Below the pieces are notes generated by a model that saw nothing but the letters and a program-made list of their open reading frames with translations, did not search any database and was not told the DNA's origin. This document shows, piece after piece, positions 11,275-23,082 of a DNA stretch of 64,000 nucleotides; positions within the stretch are counted from its first letter, which is position 1; the number at the start of each line of letters is the position of its first letter. The translations under genes and the position numbers were made by a program. This DNA is from Rhodamnia argentea (Eukaryota > Streptophyta > Magnoliopsida > Myrtales > Myrtaceae), in NCBI RefSeq assembly GCF_020921035.1, contig NC_063156.1, positions 8,928,001-8,992,000 of the forward strand. Direction: 5' to 3'.

Positions 11275-12342
11275 GTAAGAGTTTTCTCTACTTATCTTAA
11301 TAAATGAATGTGAGGCCATCTTCTCTTTCTTGTTTGACAGAAAGATTGTTGTCAATTTACACATTTTTTTTTCATTCTATAATTAATGAATGTGAGTCCA
11401 TCTTCTCTTTCTTGTTCGACAGAAAGATTGTTGTCAATCTACACATTTGTTCTTTTCATTCTATGGACTTTCCATTATAGTTTATGATTTTTTTCTATGC
11501 ATTTGCTAATACTTAATATTTTTGTGACCATCGATAAGTTTTATATCAATACCCTTCTGACATTTATTTGTTAAACATAGGCTATCATGTGATTACAATT
11601 ATTTCTAAATTGTTCAACTCTTAGTGAGCATCTTATTTAGCAAATATTTAGTTCGTATTGATATAATCGCGTGTTAAATATGGTCTATCATGTTACATGA
11701 ATGTGTTATGGATATTGTATATGTCAAGTATTGACCACCACATGACAATAGATATTTCTACATGGATCACCTCTTGGTGATATTTATCACATATTTAGTA
11801 CATTTACATCATTTATTTGTTAAATATGGCTTATCATTTAAGATAGTTTGTTTGTCCTTTTGTTAATGTCTTTTACATATGAAAAACGAAAAAATATTTT
11901 CTCATAATGAGTGTCCATAAAAATATCATACATTTGGTTATACTTATCATTGAAGACATGTAGCCAACCCTCCAAACATATGTTCTTTTATCTTCAACGA
12001 CGGACAGTTTTGTTATATTCTTCTCTTTGGTAATGCATGTTCAAAAATTTTTTGGCGGTCATCGTGTTCATCGATCTTTTAGTATTATTTAGCTTGTCAA
12101 ATATTAGCCTAATATAATATTGATATTTTGATATTGTTATTTGATCAATATGGTGTTTGTGTTATTTGTTTGTCCAGTGTTAGCCCATTTCACGTAATAA
12201 ATTATAGCTTCATAAATTGTTTCAATTGGTATAAGATATGTACGTAACCATTATTTAATATAGACGTACAACTCCATGGCATATCTTATGTGATATGATT
12301 TATAATTCAAAGCTAACTGTCCGCAATGTTTCCTAATTGCAG
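11275..12342 (+). other. TNL-A intron 2 with a local tandem duplication
   Basis: The donor AAG|GTAAGA and acceptor TAATTGCAG|GGTACT are shared with TNL-B. A stretch of about 80 bp (GAATGTGAGGCCATCTTCTC and what follows) is repeated in tandem at about 11306-11465. TNL-B has one copy, followed by unrelated DNA of about 0.64 kb (33737-34375). The rest is AT-rich with no gene. Confidence 0.7.
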
Positions 12343-12624
12343 GGTACTAGAAAGATTGAGGCCCTTTGTTTTGACAAGTCTGATAGGGGAAGAAGTTATA
12401 CGGCTGAACAATTTAAAGAGCTGGCCAACTTGAGGTTCATTCAAATGAAAGGTGGGAATTTCACTGGAGATTTCCATAACTTGCTTCCTCAATTAATATG
12501 GCTCCAATGGCAGTTTTGTCCATCAGATTTCGCAGCGGCCAACTTTCATCCGAAGAAATTAGTCGTGCTCGATCTATCGCATAGCGACATTTCAGAGAAC
12601 TGGGGAGGATGGGGTCCACTAAAG
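12343..12624 (+). pseudogene. TNL-A exon 3: NB-LRR linker
   Basis: 94 open codons: GTRKIEALCFDKSDRG, then TAEQFKELANLRFIQM, GDFHNLLPQLIWLQW, and HPKKLVVLDLSHSDIS followed by ENWGGW. This is the L6-type linker and first LRR, a counterpart of the WGGW stretch in flax L6. Both flanking introns are phase 0. No defect is seen within the exon. Confidence 0.85.
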
Positions 12625-13733
12625 GTAAGATATAGAGAAGACATATGTATTGTTGAATATTACATATTGTCGATGGTCCAATTGCACCAAATTCTCCTTC
12701 TTTATTTTGGAATGGTTTTAATGTCCTTCCTCAAATGAAGGACTTTCCTCGATAAATAAGAGGAATTTATAGGCACCCAAATATACTGGAAGCTTATGCC
12801 CTTTCAAATCTTAACCAGTCATGCTTAACATTAGACATACTAATTACCATCTATTAAAATTATAATTACAATATTGGTGCCTATTTTGAATTTTTTTAAA
12901 TGATTCTTGGTCCCTTCTTTTTTGGTTTTTTCCAATTTCTCCCCAAGCAAAAGTATGTCTTTTTTTTTTTTAACGATTCTTGTTGTTTGTCTATGTCCAT
13001 CTTCTGTCATAGTTTCAAGGAGAAACAGAAACTCTGTCACAGTGGCTTGTGTTGTATATACATACTAAAATTCTAAATTCAATTTTATCTTAGAGAAACA
13101 GAAATCATTTATTAATTGCTCTCACTTCATGCATGCATTTATTAATGTTGATTATTAAAATCACCGTATAACACATTCATAAGCTATTAATCTAACAAGA
13201 GTAACAAAATTATCCTTCCAGTGACATTTAAATACTTTCGAACCCAACATTTTTTTTTTAAATCTTGCACATATAAAACTTAAAATTTGCTTCTCTTTAA
13301 TTTCATACTATTGAAAGAAAAAGTGGCGCCCAGTGCATGATTCTCTCTTCCATTTGAACTTCTCATCTGCTTTTTTCATGATAAAATTTCCTCTATGTCT
13401 AATCAACAAAACAAGGCATCGCCATAACTTTTAAAAACTAATTATATTTTTTCCTCCGAAAAAAAAATGCAGTTATCCATAACTAAATGCAGTTAGCATA
13501 ACATTCTTTTCGCAATGGATATGCTTAAAAAACATTTATATGATGGTGTACCCAAATTCTACTAAAAGAAACACTTAAAAGTAAATAAGAAACTATCAAA
13601 GAGTAGCGGAGCATGAATATTTTTGAGGAACTTTCAAAAGTCCAAAGGAAAAAAAAAAAACACACTAGCAGTGGAAAATCATAAGTTATAGTGGTCCAAT
13701 CACAATGAGGTATTCTTTCTTTCTTTCTTTCAA
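12625..13733 (+). other. TNL-A intron 3, with mutated acceptor
   Basis: The intron starts GTAAGATATAGAG and is closely similar to 35388-36510 in TNL-B. It ends in a CTTT-rich tract. TNL-B ends TTTCTTTCAG|GTGGCAAC, while here the same place reads TTTCTTTCAAGTGGCAAC. The only AG is moved one base to the right, so the exon would begin at 13735 instead of 13734. No gene is visible within the intron. Confidence 0.7.
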
Positions 13734-15950
13734 GTGGCAACGGAACTCAAAGTTCTCAATCTCACGAGGTGTGACTCTTTGAAAGGAACTCCTGACTTGT
13801 CCGCTTTCAAAAGCTTGGAGATTTTGATTCTTAAAGAATGTATGAGGCTGGAAGAGATTCATTCTTCTATCGGAGACCTCAAGACCCTCGTCTCCTTGAA
13901 TGTCGGGGGTTGTCGTAAATTGAAGGAGCTACCGGTTGGAGTAGGTAAAATGGAAAATTTGAGGGAGCTTATCTTAGATGGTACTGCCATACGAGAGATT
14001 TCCATTTCGAGAGGTTGTTTGACGAAGCTGGAGAATCTAAGTGTTTGGCATTGTGAAAAACTTGCTCAACTGCGGGAATCTATGGGCTCTCTTGTGTCGC
14101 TAACTCGGCTGAACTTATCACAGTTATGGATTGAAGGATTACCCGAATCAATTGGTTCTTTGAAAGAGCTCGAGACTCTTAATGTCTCTGGTTGTAAATC
14201 GTTGGCCCGCATACCCGGCTCCATAGGACATCTAGCATCTCTTTCTGTCCTTGACCTAAGAGATTGTGGTAAACTTGCTCAACTTCCGGTCTCCCTATGC
14301 TCCCTCACGTCTTTGATCGAATTGAATTTAGCATGGGCAGCAATTGCGGAATTGCCCGAAAGCATTGTGAATCTGCAGAATTTGAGGATTTTGGACATTA
14401 GTGGGACCCACATAACAGAATTGCCTCGTGACATTGGAATGTTGGCGAAACTCCAAGTGTTGAGAGCTTGGGGATGCAAAAATCTGGAAGGACTGCCCGA
14501 TAATATAGCCCAACCGACTTCGCTCAAGTATCTCGACTTAGACAAGTCGGGCATCTCGGGCTTGCCGTAAAGCATTTCTAAGCTCTCTTCTCTCCAACTC
14601 CTCGACTTTGAATCTTGCGAGAAGCTTCAAGAAATACCGGAAGCGCCCTTTGGCGTGAGAGATCTAGGGATAACCTGCCAGAGTCCGTCATTGCCACATC
14701 TTTCCCAACCGAGCCTTCTCAACGAACTCATTCTTTTTGATTGCGGTCGGCTTGATTGTCTCCCGGAGCTTCCGGTTGGATTATCAACACTTTGGATTAT
14801 ACGTTGCGGAAAATTGAAGGCGTTGCCGAACTTGTCAAGCTTGAAGCGCTTATCTAAATTGATGGTCGGGGAGTGCTATGAGCTAACAGAAGTCACCGGC
14901 TTGGAAGGTTTACGGTCCCTATCCTATTTAGAGGTATGGGAATGCCCTAAGTTATGTAGGCTTGGGGCGGTCGAATCCTTGGAGTCATCGAGAGGCTTAC
15001 ACATTGATGAGGCGTTCCCGGATTCTTCCAAGTTAACGAGCGCAAAGGTATCTCGGCCTGAAGGATCGCTACATCTTTCAAATTCAAAGATTCTGCAGGA
15101 AACAATCGCTGGAAGTTGCGAAAATTTACTAGAAATTGAAGGCCTTGGTGGATCAAAATCCTCACCGACGTCGGATATCTCTGAGTCCACTTCCGCCGGA
15201 CAATCTCAAGACCTTTCGGGTTTGGAATGTGTGAGGGAATCACATTTTACAAATTGCCTGGATAGATTAATATCCTTGACAACTTTGGTTGTCTCCGGTT
15301 GCACATCCCTTGGACAATCATTGGACCTGTCAAATTTAAAGAGTTTGAGGGAATTTTATGCTGTAGGTTGCAAGAACCTAGTTGAAATTCGAGGCCTTGA
15401 TGGATTGGAATCCTTGGTAACTTTGTCAATTTCTGGATGCACGTCTCTTGGACAATCACTGGACTTGTCAAATTCAAAAAATCTGCATACACTCCAAGTT
15501 GTATACTGCAAGAACCTAGTTGGATTTCGAGGCCTTGATAGGTTAGCATCTTTACAGAATTTGGATATTTCTGGGTGCACATCCCTTAGGCAATCACTTA
15601 ACATTTCAAATTTAAAGCATCTTCTGACTATCCGTGCTGCAAAATGCACAAACCTAGTTGAAATTCAAGGTCTTGATGGGTTAGAATCTTTACAGAGTTT
15701 GGATATTTCTGGGTGCACATCCCTTAGGCAATCACTCAACCTTTCAAATTTGAAGCATCTTTCGACTATCCGTGCTGCGGGATGCACAAACCTAGTTGAA
15801 ATTCGAGGTCTTGATGGGTTAGAATCTTTACAGAATTCGGATATTCTTGGGTGCACATCCTTACACGATCAAGCGGACGTCAACCTTCAGATATTTCTGG
15901 AAATTCAGTGCTGCAACCTACGAGAACCTAGTCAAAATTCAAGGCCATGA
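13734..15950 (+). pseudogene. TNL-A exon 4: LRR domain
   Basis: The ancestral frame begins VATELKVLNLTRCDSL and runs as LRRs such as LESLDISGC, LPESIGSLKELETLNVSGC and LPRDIGMLAKLQVLRAWGC. It is interrupted by TAA at 14568-14570 and then continues in the same frame from 14571 to TGA at 15948-15950. The 3' third is a 138-bp tandem array. With the shifted acceptor the exon would actually be read one base off and stop at 13780. Near the end, residues LREPSQNSRP come from a frame slip shared with TNL-B, because the LRR-like reading ENLVKIQG continues in another frame. Confidence 0.85.
15290..15870 (+). repeat. LRR tandem array of TNL-A: five 138-bp units
   Basis: The marker TGCACATCC or TGCACGTCT (coding SGCTSL) starts at 15300, 15438, 15576, 15714 and 15852, an exact 138-bp period. 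One unit encodes 46 residues, two LRRs of about 23: KNLVEIRGLDGLESLVTL, then SISGCTSLGQSLDLSN. The 5' units carry GQSLDLS, the 3' units RQSLNLS. Confidence 0.95.
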
Positions 15951-16253
15951 TAGATCAAAATACTTGAGAGATTGGGATAATTCTGGGTGCAAGATCAAAT
16001 GAACAATCACCGAATCTATGACGTTTAAGGAAGCTGAGGATATTCCAATCTGCAAACCGTGAGAATCACTCGAAGCCTTGATATTTTGGGCATCTGTCGT
16101 TACACTTCCCTAGGAATATTACATGACCTATGGTGCTCGAAAACCCCGATACGGTTGAATGTCAACCTCTATGAAGGCAAAAATGGCGGGAATGAAGCAG
16201 GCGGTCCTGGTGAATCATCTATGAGTGATTCTTCTTTGTACATTACCGAGTGA
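15951..16253 (+). pseudogene. Decayed C-terminal tail of TNL-A
   Basis: After the TGA at 15948-15950, LRR-like reading goes on in shifted frames: ENLVKIQGHDRSKYLRDW, then a TGA. From 16059 the frame encodes ITRSLDILGICRYTSLGILH and ends GNEAGGPGESSMSDSS before TGA at 16251-16253. The same layout recurs at 39274-39576. It is probably the original C-terminus, lost before the duplication. Confidence 0.55.
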
Positions 16254-16256
16254 TTC

Positions 16257-19200
16257 ATGTTTCTTAGTTGGAATGAAAACTCTGCTGATCATGGTAGGAA
16301 TGTAACTGGCAGCTCTCGTTGGAGGACTAGACCGTCATTAGGGTGACTTTTTGTAAAATGCTTTTGCAAATCTTGTGTTTTAAGGTGGTTGTGCTTGCTC
16401 GCAAATTATTATAACGTGTTCTTATTTTGTTTCCACAGTGAGTTGAGCTTTTCTATCTTTAGTAATGCCAAGAATGATGTAACTTTGCTTGCTTTTCCCG
16501 ATCGCTTGAATTGGCCTTTTTTTTTTCCTATTGTTCTGCGATATTTGAACTGTAATTCTCTCTTTTGCCTGTTCTTGTATGACTGCTAATTTAATTATTA
16601 CCATGTGGATTATTAAGAATGGTTCGAGAGGCAAAGTGCAAAAAGCACAGAGGCAAAGGAGAGAGATCATTCTGCTGGATCATGGTGCTCTTGAACCAGA
16701 ATTCGTCGGGTTCTTTCAAGCTAAATTCATGTAGTCTGCAAGAGTGAGTTCACAGAATCATTGTCATTTTAAATTCCTCGCTGAACTGTTTATTCCTTGG
16801 GTTTTGATCCTAACAAGATTTACACCACTTAGCCTGTTGGTCATTCCGATGCTGGGATTGTTTTTGCCATGCCAGAGAGGAATTTTTTCCTAGTGATGCT
16901 GTGTTTCTGACTTTCCAGTGTGCGAGTTTTTATCTCCTGCTACTTCGAAATCTGTCAATAGTCTTGGTCCTCATAGGAACTGCAAATAGAGCCGGATTTT
17001 GGAATTTCGTAAGAGAACCATATATTTTGCAAGAAAAGTTATGAACTATTACAAGTCTGATCGATTTTCATTGTGTTAATCATGCCGAAATTGTGAGAGA
17101 AAGCCTCCTATATCTTGGGGAAATAATGATCCTCATGTTTTATGAACCGACATGATAAGCTTATGGCAATGGACATGAACAGGACTAGCAGTGTGGCACC
17201 TGGAGATGAAGCCTCGCTTCCGGATAGGGGCGGAGATGTGCTGGCGCTGGTGGTTGGGGCGGCCGGTGGCTGATCTAGCTGGATAGGAGGTCCAGCCATC
17301 GGAAGTTTCACCGATGATGACCGCTGCTCTTAAATTATATCTCGAGCTTGAGTCTATGTATGGAATGTGGGCGTCTTTGTTCAAGTCGCGTAAGGGAGGA
17401 GATCTTCAGTAATTAGTCAATCTATAAATACTCGAGATTTTTTCTGCACAAGAGAGACTCTTAATTCAGCCACATATTGAAGTCCTTTATTGAGCTACAC
17501 AAATTGGAGCGTTTCTTTGGGTCGTACATAAGAAAGCTCCGGACACATGGAAGATTTGTGCTGTAAATTCTACATTCGATTGAGTTGTTTTTTTGCACGG
17601 CATGGATTTGGGTTTAATCTAGATGTGGGAAACATTCGAGTGTGTGAACGATTATAACTCTAATTCTTCCATTATTAGTGAATGATTTGCTGCTGGCTCT
17701 TTCCATCCGTGGACTAGGTACCGACACTAGGGACCGAAGCACGTAAATCTCTAATATCCTTTATGGTTCCTCGCTTATTTCTCCAGTGATTTTGCATTGA
17801 CTTAAATTGCAAGACACTGTAAATTTCCGCATTAATGTTACAATAGCTACTTTTTGACCCTGAGAGCAATGGTCGCCATTAGCAAAGAAGTAGATGGAGT
17901 AATACTTCCTGGTTTTGCTGAGGGTGGCGGGTCTAAGTGGTAGGGATGGTGAACGGAGAGGCGGTCTTGCGGTTGTCATTAAAGATATTAATTTCCCAGC
18001 TATTTTCTCCCCCAAAAATCAAGGAAAAGAATAAAATCTGATTAGCAGACAATCCAAACACTGCAAAAAAAAAAAAAAAAAATCTAAAATCTGCCTTACA
18101 CGTTAGAGGATACAATATGTAGGAGATAGTATCTCTCCTGGTACTTCATGTAGTGTTTTTTTTTTTTTTTGGGGACCATGGTACTTCATAGGACTGAGAC
18201 CACTGTAAATCAAATTGTAATTGTTATTTGAACTTCTTGCAAGACAACCTCCGACAATACGCCACACTTGCTAATTTGTCATCCATGTTAAAGCATCATA
18301 GCAGCGAAGATCAATTTATGCGACATTAGGTGAATTTGGAAATTAACGGCAAGGAGTAATGAATTTGACGGAGTAAAATGCTCACTTAAAACCCAGCCGA
18401 CAACGCGGTAACGTTATATTAAATGATAGTAAGTAAATACATAAGTTTTACATGAAAGCTTCGGAGAGCATGAACCAAAGCGTTTTATCGTAGACATAGT
18501 CAAGCCCTTCACATACAAAGGGCGTTTGAAATGGAGTTGGGGATTTGTCTTAATTGGCTTTGAGAGTGTTGATCAAATGGGGCATTCTCACATTTGAAAG
18601 TGAAATTTCACAAAGGAAAAGAGAAAACAATAGATAATTTAATACGCATGTACTTTAATTATCAAATATTATATATGGTTCCTTATACCTTTCTGTAGGG
18701 AACCTTGCAAACAACGTAGAGGCTGGGTGCACGATGGTATCAGCCGAGACCTTGGAACCTATCATATACCTACCGGTTTCGTAATTTTGGGAACTTGAAA
18801 TTTACTCTGCGAGTTCTAATATTCATCCTAGAACCTACCCAATCATCTCGTTAAGTAGATTTTGCAGATTTTCTACACATAAGAAACATTTTTAGTTCAC
18901 GAGGCATTCATAATTGGAGAAATTCTAGCCAAACTAATTACATGGCATTTATAATTAAATTTTTAATCTAACATGTTTTTTTTAAAAAGATTAGTTCATG
19001 TGGATCGCGAAAACTAAAAATATGCTGGAAAAAATTAAAAACGGGAGTTGCATAGACGGCGAGGTTGGGGGATGGCCGGCCCTCGCCTGTGATTAGCAAC
19101 CCTCGCCGACCATTCCCCACTCTTGCCGCCTATGCAATCGGTCTCTCTTTTTTTTTTTGATAAATTCTATCTTAACTTTAGATTATGTTTACTTTTTTTA

Positions 19201-20150
19201 ATCTAATTAATTTTTTTTATTTTTAATATTTTTTGGAAATTTTATCCTTTTTTTTTATTGCTTATCGGACTCTGGTGAGCCAAATAGGCTTTAGATATTA
19301 ATAAAAAATATCACGATAGATTTCCAGCCAAGCTAATCAGAGTTGGCAGATCGTTCGAAGGTAGTTGGTCATTATCCCATAAAAAACTCAAACCCTAACA
19401 GAGTTGAAGATCGGGAGTTTAAATTTTTCTGGATTCTTTATTTAACTTCCCAAGCTTTTAGGATCATTGAGAGCCGTCTCTTAGAATTTAATGCCAACTC
19501 CAGGAGAGAGAGAGAGGAGAGAAGTCGACGAGAAGTTCCGTGATATGATAATCAACATAAAGAAGATGACGATTGTTTGAAACACACGACTCTCTCGCAA
19601 GTCTTATTACTATAGTTTTTTGTTTAAAAAAAAGTTCAAGATTTCTTTTTTTAAATGTCAAACGACACAAACCCATGTCTGTTTATGTACGTGATTATAT
19701 TCTTATTATTTTTGTCCTTTTCATGTTTCATTAGACTGTGTTTGGCTTTGCAACTTTTATTGTTATGAGCATACACATTTCTTTGTCCAAATTTGAACCC
19801 TAATGTCCAAACTGCAGTTTGATTCGTTTCGGTTCCGATTGTAAAATGAATTGTTTTTTAATTTAGCCTGGTGAAATAAATTAGTCCGATTACTAATTTT
19901 GCCGGACTCTGATTCGGTTTGATCTTCAAAGCCAAACCGGGTGTGATTTTACGGTTCGGGACGATCCGGTTCACTGGCATTTTCAGATCATCCACGGAAA
20001 AACCTGCCCCAGCAACCAAACAGGGTTTGCACTTTGCACCACCGGATTGCGAGCCAAACAGAGCCGAGGGGAGTTGGACCGGGAATTGGAAGAGAATTTA
20101 AAGCAGGGACAAGACTATCCTTTTCCTGGTGTAGGTTTTGAAAAAACCGA
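16257..20150. repeat. Gene-free stretch of unit A, duplicated at 39580-43480
   Basis: Collinear with unit B with roughly 95 percent identity by eye. I see no supported gene. It contains a T-rich hairpin-prone block (19050-19135, GGCGAGG...GGGGATGGCCGG against CCATTCCCCAC...TTGCCG), homopolymer runs at 18065-18082 and 18158-18172, and a patch with GGAACCT/GGTTCC motifs (18690-18850) like that at 61140-61850. Unit B has an extra segment near 43080-43155. The duplication suggests this DNA moved only as a passenger between the TNL and SUVR genes. Confidence 0.75.
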
Positions 20151-20159
20151 AATCCAATC

Positions 20160-22409
20160 AGTGTCCTTCGTCTTCCTCTCGGAAGCGTTTTATACAGACA
20201 AGGGGAAGAAAATGTTAGTGTCCTTTTTGGCGAGTGTGGCCACTGCTGTTGTTAACCTATTAGACTCCCACTCTGCGCATGAATTGGTAAGCCTCGCCCT
20301 TCAGTCTCTCTCTCCTTCTCGTAGCTTTCTCTTTTCGATTTTTGCTTGCATTTGGGATGGGAGATGGTGCTTGTTCGAACGACCGATTGCTGTTCCTCCC
20401 GAAAGTTTCGTGTCGTTCGTGGGTTGGCTTGTCTCCGCTGGAGAGGTCTAGTTTCGCTGTAATTGGTTAGTACATTTGAGCTTTTGGGGAGAGTGGTTGC
20501 CGATCATTTGGTCTCTCTCTGGTCTGGCGAACGCATGCGCGCGAGAAAGTCGATAGCGGGTCAGTCGAAAATGTGGGTTCTCTGGTTTTGTTCGGTGGTG
20601 GAGCTCTTGCCTTGAGAAAGCCTAACGAGCTGCGTGTAGCTGTTTCTGAGCGCTACGTTCGGTCTCAAGTGTGGTCATTTATTGAGATGATCTTTTGGGT
20701 GGAAAGTCTGTGTTATGGTACTGCATTTACATTTCTGTAAAAACTTGAGGCAACACTCTTCCGGGGATTTGTTATGCAAAGTACTTTTGCTGACCCTTTT
20801 GGCCTTGCATTTACTGTAGAACTTTGGTTCTTGTTATATTTGTTGGTAACTTGGTAAGCGTGGAAATAGTCCGGCTTTAATGTGTTGCAAAAAGATCGAA
20901 AGCAACTTTGGGAATTTTCATTAACATGCAGGAATCTGCCCCAACACCCTCGTGGCAATAAGCCATGTGTGCTCGGGATACCCTTTTCACACGAATATAC
21001 AGAAATGTTCAACATTGTCACAATTGTCATCAGAATTCATTTAATATTTTTGAAACATGCTTCACTTCATTGTCTTTTAATGCCTATCGTCTGGCACCTC
21101 TTTATGTTAATTTTTCATTGCTTAAATGAAACTTGCTTATTTAAACTGGTTGAGCTTTTTCACTTGTGCCTTGTGGTGCATTGGGAAAGAATGAGAAGGC
21201 AATGGAAGATAGTTTGAGGGATCAGAGTCTTCACATTCTTCAGCTTTTGCTTTGTAAAGCATTTATGGTAGGCATGCTCTGGTCTCACTTAGTATTGGTG
21301 TTGTTGGTTTATTTAATTTTTCTTTTAAATGTTCTTCTTGGTAATGCACCTTTTGATGCCTTTAAAAGGTCACTGCAGGCTAGCATTTTGATTTTTTCTT
21401 GGTATGATCTTTTTGACTCGAAGTTGTGTGTTTTGTGAAATTATATATGTAACTCTCTGAAGCTTGTATCTTGCAATTCAGATATCTAGGCTCTTCCAAC
21501 AATTGTAAGCCCTCTTTACTTCCAAGAGCTCGAAGAGTTATGGCACCTAACCCCAGAGTAAAGGCAGCCTTTATGGCAATGAGGGATATCAGAATCAGTG
21601 AAGACAAGTTGAAGCCAGTGCTGAAGAAACTCCTGAAAGTATATGACAAAAAATGGGAGCTGATTGAAGAAGAAAACTATAGAGTTCTTGCAGATGCTAT
21701 ATTCGATGAGGAGGATGATAAGGTGCAGTATACGCAGAACTGGTCTCTATTTACTTCATCAATGTTTCCCTCTCTTTTGCACGTCCTTTCCTGCTTGTTT
21801 TTCTAATCTTTGTTTATGATCTGCTGTAGAGGTTGAGGTGCAAAAGCGAAAAAGGACTGCAGGTGTATGTGATCCACTCCATATTGTAACTACAACTTTT
21901 TGACCATCTTTAAAATAACCTTTGTTCTTCTCTTTTTGGCTCTGAAGGAGGATGACTTGGAGGAAGAAGCACAAATGCATGAGGGTGAACGCCCGTTAAA
22001 AAGACTGAGGTTGAGAAACCAATAATCTCAGGGCTTAGCTTCTCCTAGTAATCAAAACTCTCAATAAGGTGGAATTTCGTTCCAGCCTGTGGTTGAGCAG
22101 CAAGAAATCCAATCTTCTTCAGTCCAGCAAAGTAACATGGACAAGGGAAAACAACCCATTTCTCCCATGACTTTGGCTGTAATTGAAAGAAACAACCTGT
22201 CACTGCTATCTACTATTAAAGCTAGTGGTTCAGTAATGTCCTCCGATACTTCTATCAGAATTCTCATAGACAAAGGAGAGGGGCCTCTCTCTCCCCCCAT
22301 TTTACCGATAGAAGCTTTATACATGAGAGGCCGTGCAACGAACCAAAGGATGAGACATATGGTGATGGTGAGCCCCTAAATGGAACTCCTATTGCAACTA
22401 TACTTCCAG
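20160..22409 (+). pseudogene. SUVR-A: truncated copy of a SUVR histone methyltransferase gene
   Basis: Only the leader and coding exons 1-3 remain: leader exon ending at donor 20287, then 21540-21722, 21832-21864 and 21948-22409. Exon 1 encodes the WIYLD domain typical of plant SUVR1/2/4 (APNPRVKAAFMAMRD, LKPVLKKLLKVYDKKWELIE, YRVLADAIFDEEDD). Exon 3 has two in-frame TAA codons, at 22023-22025 and 22065-22067, where SUVR-B has GAA and TTA. It also differs by a 2-bp indel near 22295. The pre-SET and SET exons are absent because the tandem duplication ends at about 23055, inside intron 3. At most a WIYLD-only peptide could be made. Confidence 0.88.
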
Positions 22410-23082
22410 GTTCATGTTTACTTGATAATTTGTTTGTTTGACTGGCCTTTTAGTTTTGTTGACTCATCTGCATAATAACTATAGTTTGTCAGTTTCTTTC
22501 AGGTGAGGGAAGGGAATGATTACTGGGGCTTGTAGGTGAGTTAGATCATTGTTGAGGACGAGGAAAAGGAACTACATTCTCTGGCTTTTCATACCCTTTG
22601 CCTGCTCCCCATCTCTTTCTTTCATGTTCCCTCCATCATTTTTCTGTTCCCTCTCCCGTGTTCTTGAGCAGAAGGAAATGCTGCCGGTGATGTCTACGCT
22701 TGTTCAATGACAATAGAATCCTCTTCTTATATGGTTAAGTAGACTTTAGCAGCTCGATATCTTTCAATTAATTTATGGATCTACTAACTACTTAACAAAG
22801 ACTAGTATATACGGTTCCTGGTTTTTCATTCACTTGGTGCTTTTGGTCCTCTCTTTTCAAGGGAAATTTGGCTGGGCCTCTTTCAGCTCGCAACTGATTC
22901 CACTTAGTCAGGATAGTCTTCCTTCTCACTTCAACTAGGAAGTTGTTGAGCAAAGAGGCAAGGCGGTGCCCCTCATACATACTTAAACTTTCTGCAGGGC
23001 AAAGTATCGATCTATATGACAGAAGCATTTAGAATATGCCGTTCTGAAAGCAAAAATGGAGACGGAGCAACACTCGCCGACC
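22410..23082 (+). other. Intron 3 remnant of SUVR-A and the tandem duplication junction
   Basis: 22410-23055 matches 45752-46441 in SUVR-B. At about 23055 (GTTCTGAAAGCAAAAA) the match stops. After about 27 bp of unmatched DNA the sequence continues as the left edge of a new unit (TTTCGAGGATGGAGAAGC at 23083). In unit B the same intron runs on without a break. This places the junction of the head-to-tail duplication. Confidence 0.8.

Larger units (their letters stand above)
6180..15950 (+). pseudogene. TNL-A: L6-like TIR-NB-LRR resistance gene, disrupted
   Basis: Ancestral exons are 6180-6811 (TIR), 6923-7119 plus 10376-11274 (NB-ARC), 12343-12624, and the LRR exon from 13734. Intron phases agree at each junction, and the two NB-ARC halves are in frame once the LTR insertion is set aside. 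The family consists of intracellular immune receptors: TIR acts as an NAD hydrolase, NB-ARC as a nucleotide switch, and LRR recognises or restrains. Three defects are visible. A 3.25-kb LTR element splits the NB-ARC right after GKTT. The LRR exon acceptor has changed from CAG|G to CAA|G, which shifts the frame and meets TGA at 13780-13782. A TAA lies at 14568-14570 where TNL-B has GAA. A TIR-only or TIR-plus-short-NB product could still be made from exon 1. Confidence 0.9.

Noticed and set aside
14924..15856. Minus-strand open frames across the TNL-A LRR exon (and 37625-39191 in TNL-B)
   Set aside because: They repeat with the 138-bp array and arise from codon periodicity of the sense strand. 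They have no domain and no splice logic.
17108..17384. Minus-strand 67-aa frame with APTTSASTSPPLSGSEASSP, partner at 40427-40630
   Set aside because: Same length in both units and slightly like an arabinogalactan peptide, but no signal peptide is seen. Differences are mostly amino acid changing, as expected for neutral DNA.
19050..19135. Hairpin-prone GC block as a microRNA or terminator
   Set aside because: It resembles GC-rich ends of a dispersed repeat also seen at 25740, 42350 and 55815, with imperfect pairing and no gene context.
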